The translations under genes were made by a program, and so were the position numbers. From IMG/VR virus record IMGVR_UViG_3300048026_001351, positions 1-33,912 of that record: 33,912 nucleotides of DNA. One strand, 5' to 3'. Every line of letters starts with the position of its first letter. The stretch's first letter is position 1. The notes under the pieces are model-generated. The model did not search any database. It worked only from the letters and a program-made list of their open reading frames with translations, and had not been told where the DNA came from. Positions 15,401 to 22,669 of the stretch are shown here, piece by piece. The DNA is from a virus.

Positions 15401-17473
15401 CCAAGGAGTTCAGATGGTGGTACAACTAAATTCTCATTCGAAGATAGAACCGCAGCAATAAACATAAGTGGTTCGCAATCAATATTAGTTCCTTGGAAAG
15501 AATACTCAGAAACATCTGATTATCCAAATGCAGTTGAAATTAGAGTAAACTCTGATACAAGACAAGACCAAACCTTTGTATCAAGTTCATTATGGAGTGT
15601 GGGTGTTGAACATACAAGTGGAAGAAACGCAGTATTAAAACTTACAGTTTCAGATACTACATCTGCATACTCAGTTACATCTTCAGCTTTCCCATTCTAT
15701 AATGATGAATATACACAAGTTATTGTAACTAAGAATGGTAATTCATTTAATGTATATGGTAAGGAAGCATTTCAAGGTAGAATACGAAGTGAAGTTTCTG
15801 CTTCATTAGAAGTTGAAAATCATATTTGGCAAACTGATACTACATTAAGAATTGGTGGAGATACATTGACTGGTTCTGTTGATGAATTTAGATATTGGAC
15901 AACTCCATTATCTGAATCAAGAATGGATAATCACACTTTGATGCCAGATGCAATTGATGGTAATCATCACTCATCATCTACTGAAGATTTAATATACAGA
16001 TTAGATTTTGAATATCCAAAAGATAGAAACGCTGATACTGCAATTAAAAACGTATCCATAAATGAAGGATATGGTGAACCATTTGCTACGGCAAGTGGAT
16101 TTGATTCTATTACAGATTATCCATATCATTATACAACATATGAAAGAACTGTAACTGCAAATGTTCCTTCAAGTGGATTTAACGTTTCACAAAAATTTAG
16201 ATTTGAAGAACAACAAGGATTAAATGAAGATATAGAATATGGATTAACTCTTTCTTATAGAGACCGTTCAACTAAAAAATCTTTCGATACTTCTCCTGTT
16301 GATTCAAATAGGTTAGGATTATTCTTTTCACCTGTTAAAGAGGTTAATATGGATATCCTAAAATCATTAGGACAGTTTGAATTGGATGATTATATTGGTA
16401 ATCCATCAGATGAATATGAGTATGAATATAGAGATTTAAGAATTTTAAGAAATTATTATTTTGAAAGATATAGTTTAAACTTATACGAATATATTCAATT
16501 AGTAAGATATATTGACCAATCATTATTTGAGGTATTAGAATCACTTGTACCTGCAAGAGCAATTGTATCAAGTGGATTATTGATTGAACCACATATACTT
16601 GAAAGAAATAAAGTAAAAAGAACTAAACCTCAAGCAGTAGATTTTGGTTCTAAATTTCAAGATGGGGAGATTGATGCTAGAGAAGCTTATCAATTAGCAA
16701 TGATTCCAATAACACAATGGCCAGCTGATTTAAAATTACAAGAACAAGTAAGATTAGCAGGTTTACAGAATCAATATGCTACTTTACTTAAACTAAGTAA
16801 ACCAACATTCCAAGGAAACTTTAATGATTTGATTGGAAGAATAGATGATTTATCACCAACATTTGTATCAACTGTTGATTTAATTGATGGAAGAATTACA
16901 GATTCAAAAGTTGTTGATAAGTTAATAAAACAATTTGAAGCATTTGGTGGCCAAAATCAAGTAGGTATTGATACTGATAATTTAACAAATGGATTAGCGG
17001 GTATAACCGCACAAAACGGATTTGCTTATATTACTAAATTAGATGGAAGAGGAAATCTTATAAAAGAACACAAACAGGTATTTATAGTAGAAGAATCTTA
17101 TACTATTACAATTCCAAAACTAATTAATAGAAATGACCCATCATTGGGTTACGAAGATGAGATTGTAACTAAAACAAGAAAAGTAGTAGTATTTGCTGAT
17201 ATTGGTGATAACGGACCAACAGTTGGTGGTAACACATTATCAGTTACAAGAGCAAATTCAAATGGTGGTAAGTTGATAGGACAGTTGGGTTCTTCTAACT
17301 TAGGTCAAAAATATAGTGGAAGAGGATTTAGATTCCCTTCTTTACAAAATGAAAACACAACACTAGATGGACGTTCAGCAGTAGAAACTTTCTGTACAAA
17401 CCCTAATATTCTTAAGGTTTCTGATACATCAAGGGGAGCTGGAGAACCAATTTTAGAGGTAGATGTTAAATAA
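12440..17473 (+). CDS. Very large LamG-containing baseplate/tail structural protein
   Basis: At 1677 residues this is the largest complete structural gene in the window. The N-terminus reads as a short tryptophan motif, FYTWNGRMW (about 17-25). Two Ig-like strand sets repeat the theme YSSTNADYVNF (about 342) and WTSINTNYVDI (about 443). A charged central region follows. Residues about 990-1160 form a concanavalin/LamG-like sandwich (AAINISGSQS, EIRVNSD, DTTLRIGGDTLTGSVDEFRYW), a fold often used to bind sugars. Residues about 1350-1390 (YIQLVRYIDQSLFEVLESLV, PARAIVSSG, IEPHILER) match a conserved phage tail/baseplate element I know from many marine and Bacteroidota phages. The protein is probably a baseplate wedge or fibre-anchoring component; a gp7-like role is possible given its size and place but not shown. 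Translation starts behind AAAAGGAGA. Confidence 0.8.
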   Translation: MARPSRNGTYNGEKDGFYTWNGRMWVDSRVTSFNNGNGGLPFVGDLGLGDIGDFSDFKIDIPEIKFDPIHFENITLVWGSNPTGIDFTVSHNGRNKTKWSSRDFLNRKTFSAKAGGYGESADKYTVETVVSNPSSVNSIGFFPMFQVLIRKNGALVKTMTLADKYFTGKFEFKKEEIIVQNPPTGIGVNVDVQVPNGVSAKVQINSKSETSNGSEDLSIVDRDSSVGNLNVTLQGTDSTCNYMYELANSAGAFIASGNTKNFSKSGLTVGSYKLKIVVSKTAVPDPPKPSPSYRYRTETYYVNSTSTAGSVAASAAKVTTTATADRDFINFGAGTEDDDTIDISYSSTNADYVNFILGSSKTELGKSGTITISGTDLFQGEGKYTAYFQAVSRRDGTGNTASIQFNAIRKNLLPGPDILTIDYPNQIVGKDYQGYNVDFEISWTSINTNYVDIWINEVKDTLKLASKRPADGVQSFNIKDVLRKAGNNLDEDADAVVFDLKLIPYNEEGDSKVAGKTETIQITFDKGNIKLRRDVILKDIKESICDLFNTDVLGSDSSKYLTHLMHFGEANNKVVASWDTDYETFSEYEFKEDTGERLKVHEEKTLVFKLYEPLPREVQPNEQIWVSKIQSIPYVEQVTIVNEEVEDCIELIPNFGTDVCGENIGYQLYDDLIASGSTSSTKLLTEYVSGSGFDLKKLDINFVSSSREVSGSIYVDGDYTYAWNNFVKYSSAEERVDNFMYKIKLIEFYEDKITKLQSGSFHTGSVTLKNEINRNSESIQKVEDELDAFESFLYTSSSIDGLTYPGAGGNSISSSDSSDATSWYNSIISNAKNYDYYNKDYLVNNLPLHVQDSEDSEQFKMFFNMMGHHFDVLYSYTKSIAQKKNLEHKYDIGIKDSLLSEMLKSLSWDAKIPAKAQSLWEYAFGETSTGTSVSSMTGKQIQNEVWRRLLNNLPYLMKHKGSSRAVKAALTCYGVPSSMLTIMEFGGPRSSDGGTTKFSFEDRTAAINISGSQSILVPWKEYSETSDYPNAVEIRVNSDTRQDQTFVSSSLWSVGVEHTSGRNAVLKLTVSDTTSAYSVTSSAFPFYNDEYTQVIVTKNGNSFNVYGKEAFQGRIRSEVSASLEVENHIWQTDTTLRIGGDTLTGSVDEFRYWTTPLSESRMDNHTLMPDAIDGNHHSSSTEDLIYRLDFEYPKDRNADTAIKNVSINEGYGEPFATASGFDSITDYPYHYTTYERTVTANVPSSGFNVSQKFRFEEQQGLNEDIEYGLTLSYRDRSTKKSFDTSPVDSNRLGLFFSPVKEVNMDILKSLGQFELDDYIGNPSDEYEYEYRDLRILRNYYFERYSLNLYEYIQLVRYIDQSLFEVLESLVPARAIVSSGLLIEPHILERNKVKRTKPQAVDFGSKFQDGEIDAREAYQLAMIPITQWPADLKLQEQVRLAGLQNQYATLLKLSKPTFQGNFNDLIGRIDDLSPTFVSTVDLIDGRITDSKVVDKLIKQFEAFGGQNQVGIDTDNLTNGLAGITAQNGFAYITKLDGRGNLIKEHKQVFIVEESYTITIPKLINRNDPSLGYEDEIVTKTRKVVVFADIGDNGPTVGGNTLSVTRANSNGGKLIGQLGSSNLGQKYSGRGFRFPSLQNENTTLDGRSAVETFCTNPNILKVSDTSRGAGEPILEVDVK

Positions 17474-17496
17474 TACGTTAATTTTATAAAATAGTT

Positions 17497-17505
17497 ATAT
17501 TTATA
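17497..17505 (+). promoter_or_regulatory. ATATTTATA motif, candidate phage late promoter
   Basis: ATATTTATA lies 26 nt before the ATG at 17532 in a 58-nt intergenic gap, with AGAGGAA as ribosome binding site. Confidence 0.6.
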
Positions 17506-17531
17506 TATTGAATAACACAGAGGAATAAATT

Positions 17532-18161
17532 ATGGCATATTTAGATAATTCAGAAATCACAGTTGATGCTATCCTTACAAGAAAGGGTAGAGAACTTATG
17601 GCAAATGGCCAAGGAATCAACATAACAAAATTTGCATTGGGAGATGATGAGATAGATTACTCATTATATGAACCAGCACATCCAAAGGGTAGTGCTTATT
17701 ATGATGCAGCAATTAAAGCAATCCCAATCACAGAGGCTTCACCAGATGAGACTCAAGTATTGAAATACAAATTGGTAACTTTACCAAAAGGTACTAAGAA
17801 GATTCCACAAGTGGAATTTGGTATTCCATCTATTTCAGTAACTCAAACTTCAGGTCAAGTTTCTCTAACACCAACAACTTCACCAGCAGGAAACACTCAG
17901 AGTGGATATACTATGATACTTTCTAACAAGAACGCAGGTTCTGTTGTAGGTACTGGAATCGCAGCTGGTAGTGGTACAGTTCCTTTAACTCTTGGGGAGG
18001 AAATAACAACAACTGCAGCCATAGAAGTTGGACAAGCGTTTACATTTATTCCTAACCCAAGTATTACACAAACAATTAAGACAACGATTACTGTATATGG
18101 TAATGAAACGGGTGGTTCACAAACTATTCCTGTAACTATTACTTATGTACAACCAAGTTAA
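17532..18161 (+). CDS. Virion structural protein
   Basis: This 209-residue protein opens MAYLDNSEITVDAILTRKGR and continues with FALGDDEIDYSLYEP. I recall this conserved N-terminal domain from structural proteins of many tailed phages of marine bacteria, where the exact position in the particle is not established. The C-terminal half (about 95-209) is rich in Thr, Ser and Val with alternating short strands (QVSLTPTTSP, TVPLTLGEE, TITVYGNETGG), consistent with an Ig-like or similar beta-sandwich exposed on the virion. It is followed after 18 nt by the next structural gene, which lacks its own ATATTTATA motif, so the two probably share a transcript. No enzymatic motif is present. Confidence 0.8.
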   Translation: MAYLDNSEITVDAILTRKGRELMANGQGINITKFALGDDEIDYSLYEPAHPKGSAYYDAAIKAIPITEASPDETQVLKYKLVTLPKGTKKIPQVEFGIPSISVTQTSGQVSLTPTTSPAGNTQSGYTMILSNKNAGSVVGTGIAAGSGTVPLTLGEEITTTAAIEVGQAFTFIPNPSITQTIKTTITVYGNETGGSQTIPVTITYVQPS

Positions 18162-18179
18162 TAAAAAGGAAAAAATAAA

Positions 18180-19412
18180 ATGGCAAATATATCAGGACAA
18201 GCAGGAGTAAATTTATCAGCTGATTTAGCATCATATCTATCACAGAATAATGGTAACCTAACCTCTGAACAATTAACCGGAATCATCAACAATTATTTGA
18301 CTGGTGGTGATAAAGTTGCTGCACAAGGTGGTAACTTATCAACAGGAGTATATAAAAGATTTGGAGAGTTTGATACCGTACAAGGAAAAATAGATACAGT
18401 TACTTCTGGTCTTTGGACTGGAGATACTGGTTCGATGACAACCTTTTTTACTTCATCTACTCAAACAAACGCAACAAAAAATTATTATCTAAATGTGTAC
18501 AATGCAGACCCTGCTACTGATGAAACTGCAACTGTACAATATGCAATCGCATTTGGTAACAAATATGGAAGTGGTTCTGTATCACTTGCAAATTCAGATG
18601 ATGCAACTTTAGCAGCTAAAGCAACATATGCACAATATCGTTCTATTCTTCTTGAAGAAGAAGATAACTTCTTCTCATTCACATCAGCATCAGGTGGAAC
18701 ACATGATTCAGAAGATATCTTTATAGTTAATGTTGCAAGAGCAAGATATAAAGAAACAATGGACCCTGGTAACATAGAGTTTAAACTCGCTGGACCAAAT
18801 GGAACCCAAACATTTATTGATGATAGTGGTAAGAAATTTTCAGATGCAGTTGGAAAAGCTGGTAGAGTGTTTAATATCGTAAGTGGTTCACTTAATTTAG
18901 GAACTGAAAATGACCCAACAGTTGCAGAGAACTATTCAAGTGGTACTGCAAATGGACAAGGATTTGGATTATTTTATCCAGACCAAGGATTGATGGTACT
19001 TAACCCAGCTGCTCTTAGAGCAACAGTTGGTACATCAACCGATAGTGGTTCTGTTGGTGGAACATGGTTGTACAAAGGATTTGATTATGAAGGACAAAAT
19101 TCTTACTTACTACATAATATGTTAGAAAGTGGTTCTGATTTCCAAGCAAGAAGAGTAGAAAACATTTCTACATCACATTACTTTGTAAGAGCACAGAACA
19201 GAGAATTTAACTTCTCTAACAACCCAACATTCATAACAGGTTCAGATGGAACTTTCAAAGAATCAGATTTCGAAACAAATCCAAGAACTTATATTACAGC
19301 AATTGGATTGATGAATGATGCAAATGAAATTCTAGCAGTAGCTAAAACTTCACAACCTATTGAAAAATCATTCGATAAAGAAGTACTTATAAAAGTTAAA
19401 CTTGATTTCTAA
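18180..19412 (+). CDS. Virion structural protein, paralogue of the gene at 20023
   Basis: This 410-residue protein starts behind AAGGAA. Its C-terminal 50 residues (TYITAIGLMNDANEILAVAK, SQPIEKSFDKEVLIKVKLDF in turn) match the end of the 20023-21297 product (TFVSTIGLYDDNNNMVAVAK, then LPKPIKKYPD and FIVRMDL). Both carry an FNFSNNP/FNYSQNP element about 60-100 residues before that end. The shared module therefore marks the two genes as paralogues or as sharing an assembly domain. The N-terminal two thirds differ and are rich in Gly, Ser and Thr. It ends before a strong terminator. The likely role is a tail, collar or fibre-network protein, inferred from company and composition. Confidence 0.8.
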   Translation: MANISGQAGVNLSADLASYLSQNNGNLTSEQLTGIINNYLTGGDKVAAQGGNLSTGVYKRFGEFDTVQGKIDTVTSGLWTGDTGSMTTFFTSSTQTNATKNYYLNVYNADPATDETATVQYAIAFGNKYGSGSVSLANSDDATLAAKATYAQYRSILLEEEDNFFSFTSASGGTHDSEDIFIVNVARARYKETMDPGNIEFKLAGPNGTQTFIDDSGKKFSDAVGKAGRVFNIVSGSLNLGTENDPTVAENYSSGTANGQGFGLFYPDQGLMVLNPAALRATVGTSTDSGSVGGTWLYKGFDYEGQNSYLLHNMLESGSDFQARRVENISTSHYFVRAQNREFNFSNNPTFITGSDGTFKESDFETNPRTYITAIGLMNDANEILAVAKTSQPIEKSFDKEVLIKVKLDF

Positions 19413-19430
19413 AAGAACTTAACCTATAAT

Positions 19431-19460
19431 AAACCCTCACCACTTAGGTGGGGGTTTTTT
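19431..19460 (+). terminator. Intrinsic terminator
   Basis: An 11-bp stem, AAACCCTCACC against GGTGGGGGTTT with one T-G wobble, has a 5-nt ACTTA loop and runs into a T-tract. It closes the 17532-19412 unit. Confidence 0.95.
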
Positions 19461-19476
19461 GTTTATAATTAATATA

Positions 19477-19977
19477 ATGGATTCACACGATACTTTACTT
19501 CTTTCTGATACTGAAATAGAACGTATCAAATCACAATATAATAATAAATTAAAATTGGTAGAAAGTGATATCAGACACCATTGGCATTATCATGAAACCA
19601 ATCCAACTACATGGATATATAAATTAGTAGATAATTTAATTAAAGAAAATATAGGTAGTGAATATTCCATTTACACTCGTGTAAGTATTTTAAAGTACAC
19701 AAAGGGTGATTATTTTTTAGAACATTCTGATGGAAGTTATAATACATCTTTAGACCCAAATCTATCTGAACATTTTTACGGTGGAATTGAAATGAGTAAT
19801 TTTAATGATTTTACGGGTGGTGAGTTCTTCAAAAATGGTGTAGTTGTACCTTTTAAAAAAGGTAAAATAAATACCCATCAATTCGATGAACCACATGGTG
19901 TAAACGAAATAACATCAGGAGTAAGATGGAGTTTACAATTTCCAATAAAATGGCGTTATGAAACAAATTTAATATAA
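19477..19977 (+). CDS. 2-oxoglutarate/Fe(II)-dependent oxygenase (prolyl-4-hydroxylase-like)
   Basis: The 166-residue protein has the core of the Fe(II)/2-oxoglutarate double-stranded beta-helix. The HxD pair is His83-Ser-Asp85 (in FLEHSDG), the distal histidine is His140 (in DEPHGV), and the 2-oxoglutarate-binding arginine is Arg150 (in SGVRWSL). The GGEFFKNG turn at about 114-121 is also typical. Such enzymes hydroxylate protein side chains, nucleobases or small molecules; the target is unknown. I chose ATG 19477 because the upstream in-frame TTG (19459) lies inside the terminator. The ATG sits only 16 nt after the terminator and has no Shine-Dalgarno. The gene splits two paralogous structural genes, which suggests later insertion. 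Members are frequent in marine T4-like phages. Confidence 0.88.
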   Translation: MDSHDTLLLSDTEIERIKSQYNNKLKLVESDIRHHWHYHETNPTTWIYKLVDNLIKENIGSEYSIYTRVSILKYTKGDYFLEHSDGSYNTSLDPNLSEHFYGGIEMSNFNDFTGGEFFKNGVVVPFKKGKINTHQFDEPHGVNEITSGVRWSLQFPIKWRYETNLI

Positions 19978-19998
19978 TTAGAGGTTTTTTGTTTCCAT

Positions 19999-20007
19999 AT
20001 ATTTATA
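19999..20007 (+). promoter_or_regulatory. ATATTTATA motif, candidate phage late promoter
   Basis: ATATTTATA lies 15 nt before the ATG at 20023, the shortest spacing of the set, with AGAGGAA directly after it. Confidence 0.58.
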
Positions 20008-20022
20008 TAGAGGAATTATAGT

Positions 20023-21297
20023 ATGTTAAAAAATATAGCCAAATCAAACGTTCAACAGAGAAGCTTTCCTGTATATAAGAAATTTTATGCATCCGAAGCT
20101 GATTATCCTGTAATGAAGATATATGATAAAACATCTGCTCTTCATAGCGGAAGTGGTGCCTTTGATGCATCTTCTTTTGAAAGAACTGTTAGTGGTTCTA
20201 TTATAGATTCATATCATAAGCATCCAATGTACAAATCAATAAGACAAAAGTATTTTATTGAAAATGATTTGGTAAAAATGTTTGGACCTATTTCTAATCT
20301 TTATGATTTTTCAAATGAGAGAAGATTAGAAGAAACAATTTATGTAATTGATATAGACCAAATAAGATATGGTGAGGGAATAAAACCTTCTTCTATTAGT
20401 TTAACATCACCACAAGTTGCATCTGGTTCCGAAGTTACTGATGATGGTAAAGGAGTTTTAAGAGCAAAAACTACCGAATACCAATGGACTAGAATGGATA
20501 TGAATCAGTTTCAAAATGATTTTTCAAGGGGAGTTGATATTGTATTTGTAGATAATGATACTCAACCAATTACCATTAGAGCACAACAACCATATGGTAT
20601 TGATTTTAATAATCCATTGGTAAAACTAACTTGGGAAGGTGATACAGATGATAGAACTATTCAAAGAATGGATGCATATACTGATACATTCCAAACAGGT
20701 AGTCAAGGACAGATTACAATAGCAGAAGGATTAAACTTTTTAGGTTCTGGTTTAGAGAATGTACAAGTAGGTAATGTATTTTATGCAGATGGGTTAATTG
20801 TATTTACTACACTTGCTGAACAAGAACAAGATGTTACTGATTATGATTTAGAGTTTCGTTCTACAAAAACAATACATGAATTAGAAGTACTTTGTCAAGC
20901 AGGAGATTGTGAATTTAACTACTCACAAAATCCATCAGCAATAACCACAACTTTAAGTGGTTCATATAATTTTACAGAAAGTGAAATACGAGAAGGTAGT
21001 AGACTGGTTAGAAATACTAGAACAAGACCAATACGGGAAATAACAACAATAGATAGGTTAAATGAATTTCATGGTTCTGTAACAAGTTCAGTAACAAATG
21101 AATATGCAACTGGTTCTTGGGATGATTATTATAACTATTCATTAACAGACCCAACTGGTTCATATTTAACAACATTCGTATCAACAATAGGGTTGTACGA
21201 TGATAATAATAACATGGTAGCAGTAGCAAAGTTACCCAAACCAATAAAGAAATATCCAGACATGGCGGTGAATTTTATCGTTCGTATGGATTTATAA
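20023..21297 (+). CDS. Virion structural protein, paralogue of the gene at 18180
   Basis: This 424-residue protein opens MLKNIAKSNVQQRSFPVYKK. The middle region holds the cysteine pair in LCQAGDCEFNYSQNP (about 289-303). The C-terminal 50 residues repeat the module of the 18180 gene: STIGLYDDNNNMVAVAKLPK, ending FIVRMDL against LIKVKLDF there. This conserved ending is, from memory, common in structural proteins of T4-like phages of marine bacteria. It has its own ATATTTATA motif and an AGAGGAA site. There is no terminator after it, so transcription can continue into the 62-aa gene and perhaps the sulfotransferase. It is structural by context and paralogy; the place in the virion is unknown. 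Confidence 0.8.
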   Translation: MLKNIAKSNVQQRSFPVYKKFYASEADYPVMKIYDKTSALHSGSGAFDASSFERTVSGSIIDSYHKHPMYKSIRQKYFIENDLVKMFGPISNLYDFSNERRLEETIYVIDIDQIRYGEGIKPSSISLTSPQVASGSEVTDDGKGVLRAKTTEYQWTRMDMNQFQNDFSRGVDIVFVDNDTQPITIRAQQPYGIDFNNPLVKLTWEGDTDDRTIQRMDAYTDTFQTGSQGQITIAEGLNFLGSGLENVQVGNVFYADGLIVFTTLAEQEQDVTDYDLEFRSTKTIHELEVLCQAGDCEFNYSQNPSAITTTLSGSYNFTESEIREGSRLVRNTRTRPIREITTIDRLNEFHGSVTSSVTNEYATGSWDDYYNYSLTDPTGSYLTTFVSTIGLYDDNNNMVAVAKLPKPIKKYPDMAVNFIVRMDL

Positions 21298-21298
21298 C

Positions 21299-21307
21299 AT
21301 ATTTATA
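21299..21307 (+). promoter_or_regulatory. ATATTTATA motif, candidate phage late promoter
   Basis: ATATTTATA starts 2 nt after the preceding stop codon and lies 23 nt before the ATG at 21331; AAAAGGAGA precedes the start. Confidence 0.58.
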
Positions 21308-21330
21308 CTTATATAAAAGGAGAAACAACT

Positions 21331-21519
21331 ATGGCTTCAATAAAAGACTTATACGATAAATCAGAATTTTCAAAACTAGCTGATAAAGGAAAAGATAAAA
21401 CTCCTATTTCAGAAGGTGATTTTGATTTAAAGAAATTATCCAAAGATGAGAAAGCACTTAGTGCAGCAAGAGGTGGTAAATTAAACCAAACTCCTTACTC
21501 ATCTACTGTAAAACTATAA
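21331..21519 (+). CDS. Small lysine-rich protein, function unknown
   Basis: This 62-residue, hydrophilic and strongly charged protein (MASIKDLYDKSEFSKLADKG opening, about one fifth Lys) has no membrane segment. Its strong ribosome binding site (AAAAGGAGA) and its own ATATTTATA motif argue that it is a real and well expressed late gene. It sits at the end of the structural run, so it could be a minor virion protein or assembly factor. I do not recognise a family. Confidence 0.75.
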   Translation: MASIKDLYDKSEFSKLADKGKDKTPISEGDFDLKKLSKDEKALSAARGGKLNQTPYSSTVKL

Positions 21520-21529
21520 ACTATATAAT

Positions 21530-22102
21530 TTGAGTTTATTAATAAACCGTTCTAACGAATGGGGATATATTCATATACCTAAAACAGGAGGCACATCAAT
21601 TACCTCAGTTTTAAAAAAACAAGAAGGTACTGAATTTGTATCACAATCTCACAATCACATAGGCAAATTTGAGAACATAAAAAATTATTATATTTTTTGT
21701 ATGGTTAGAAATCCATTTACAAGATTTGCTTCTGCTTATTATCACTATTGTAGAGATAACGGATTTTCAAGTGTTAGAAAATTTATTGATTCTATTTTCG
21801 AACACGATTATCTGTACTTTCCCCAAAGCTATTTTACAAATAACGGAAGTTCATCTGAAAAAAAGGTGAGCTTTGTTGGTAGATACGAAAACTATGAAAA
21901 CGATATAAATCATATTTTTCAAAATATAGGAGTACAAGAATCACTACCGCACTTAAATCGTAATTCAATCTACGATAAACATCCACAATTAAATCAACAT
22001 AATTTTTATAAACATATGTATCAAGAAGAGTGGATGAAAGATTGGGTACGAGAGAGGTACAAAAATGATTTCAAAATTTTTAACTATGAGTTGGACATAT
22101 AA
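21530..22102 (+). CDS. Sulfotransferase (Sulfotransfer_2-like)
   Basis: The enzyme is expected to move a sulfuryl group from PAPS to a carbohydrate or other hydroxyl acceptor. The PAPS 5'-phosphosulfate loop is residues 15-24, HIPKTGGTSI, with Lys18 as the likely catalytic lysine. The 3'-phosphate-binding element is MVRNPFTRFASAYYHY (58-73), with Arg60 and Ser68. At 190 residues it is short but complete for this family. The only reasonable start is TTG at 21530, 10 nt after the previous gene, because no ATG lies before the PAPS loop. There is no clear ribosome binding site. The 3' end overlaps the next gene. A phage copy suggests modification of host or phage surface glycans; the substrate is unknown. 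Confidence 0.88.
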   Translation: MSLLINRSNEWGYIHIPKTGGTSITSVLKKQEGTEFVSQSHNHIGKFENIKNYYIFCMVRNPFTRFASAYYHYCRDNGFSSVRKFIDSIFEHDYLYFPQSYFTNNGSSSEKKVSFVGRYENYENDINHIFQNIGVQESLPHLNRNSIYDKHPQLNQHNFYKHMYQEEWMKDWVRERYKNDFKIFNYELDI

Positions 22103-22559
22103 TGGACAAATAATAACAGAATTATCAGATATGCCAAAAGATACTTTTGGATTTATCTACAAAATAACAAATGGTAAAACTGATGAATACTATATTGGAA
22201 AAAAACAAGTGGTATCAATCAGAAAACGTAAATTTGGAAAACGAGAGATAGCATCTTTAGAAGATAAAAGAATGAAAAAATACGAGATGGTTCATAAAGA
22301 ATCAGATTGGAAAACATATCGTTCATCTAATAAAGTTGTTAACGGTTGGTTTGAAGAAAACGAAAGATTATTAAAAGAAGATAATCGAGATGATATCAAT
22401 GATAGATTAGAATTAAGAATCCTTAGATTTTGTTCTAATAAGAAATCCCTAACCTATTATGAATTACAAGAACAATTCGCACATGATGTATTATCAGATG
22501 AATTATCACTAAATGATAACCTTTTAGGAAAGTTTTTTAGAAAAGATTTGGATATTTAA
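22086..22559 (+). CDS. GIY-YIG-like nuclease-domain protein
   Basis: This 157-residue protein carries an N-terminal GIY-YIG-like pattern: GFIYKIT at 22-28 (in place of GIY) and YYIGKK at 35-40, followed by the basic stretch SIRKRKF with Arg46 or Arg48 as the likely catalytic arginine. A DWKTYRSSNKVV segment and a helical C-terminus with ILRFCSNKKSLTYYELQEQF follow. I recall this arrangement from a widespread family of short phage proteins annotated as putative endonucleases. I chose ATG 22086 (MSWTYNGQ) over the in-frame ATG at 22065 because family members often open in this way, but both are possible. It overlaps the sulfotransferase end by 17 nt. The last bases carry the -33 box of the promoter at 22547. 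It could nick DNA in repair or recombination, or act as a free-standing mobile nuclease. Confidence 0.75.
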   Translation: MSWTYNGQIITELSDMPKDTFGFIYKITNGKTDEYYIGKKQVVSIRKRKFGKREIASLEDKRMKKYEMVHKESDWKTYRSSNKVVNGWFEENERLLKEDNRDDINDRLELRILRFCSNKKSLTYYELQEQFAHDVLSDELSLNDNLLGKFFRKDLDI

Positions 22560-22578
22560 AATATTTTTCGTATATTAG
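22547..22578 (+). promoter_or_regulatory. Bacteroidota-type promoter, upstream copy
   Basis: TTTG (22547-22550), 20 nt, then TATATTAG (22571-22578) fits the Bacteroidota -33/-7 pattern TTTG-N19-21-TAnnTTTG with one mismatch in the -7 box. Its -33 box overlaps the end of the GIY-YIG gene. It is a near copy of the promoter 71 bp downstream (31 of 35 positions identical). Confidence 0.65.
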
Positions 22579-22617
22579 TATAATAAAAAATTGCAAATAA
22601 ATAAAAGTTACAAATAA

Positions 22618-22649
22618 TTTGGTTATTTAAATTATTTTTCGTATCTTTG
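22618..22649 (+). promoter_or_regulatory. Bacteroidota-type promoter driving the primase operon
   Basis: TTTG (22618-22621), 20 nt, then TATCTTTG (22642-22649) is a full match to the Bacteroidota housekeeping consensus. It lies 20 nt before the ATG at 22670, so the mRNA leader would be very short and has no Shine-Dalgarno, as is usual in that phylum. It heads the replication/recombination operon. Confidence 0.85.
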
Positions 22650-22669
22650 TAGAGTTTAAAGTAGTAACC

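Noticed and set aside
19459-19477. TTG at 19459 as the start of the 2OG-Fe(II) oxygenase
   Set aside because: It lies within the T-run of the terminator and would add six residues of no family relevance; ATG 19477 is a better start.
19960-19995. GAAACAAA/TTTGTTTC inverted repeat after the oxygenase gene as a terminator
   Set aside because: The stem is all weak pairs with a 20-nt loop and no following T-run; the T-rich stretch is inside the repeat. It is probably chance in AT-rich DNA.
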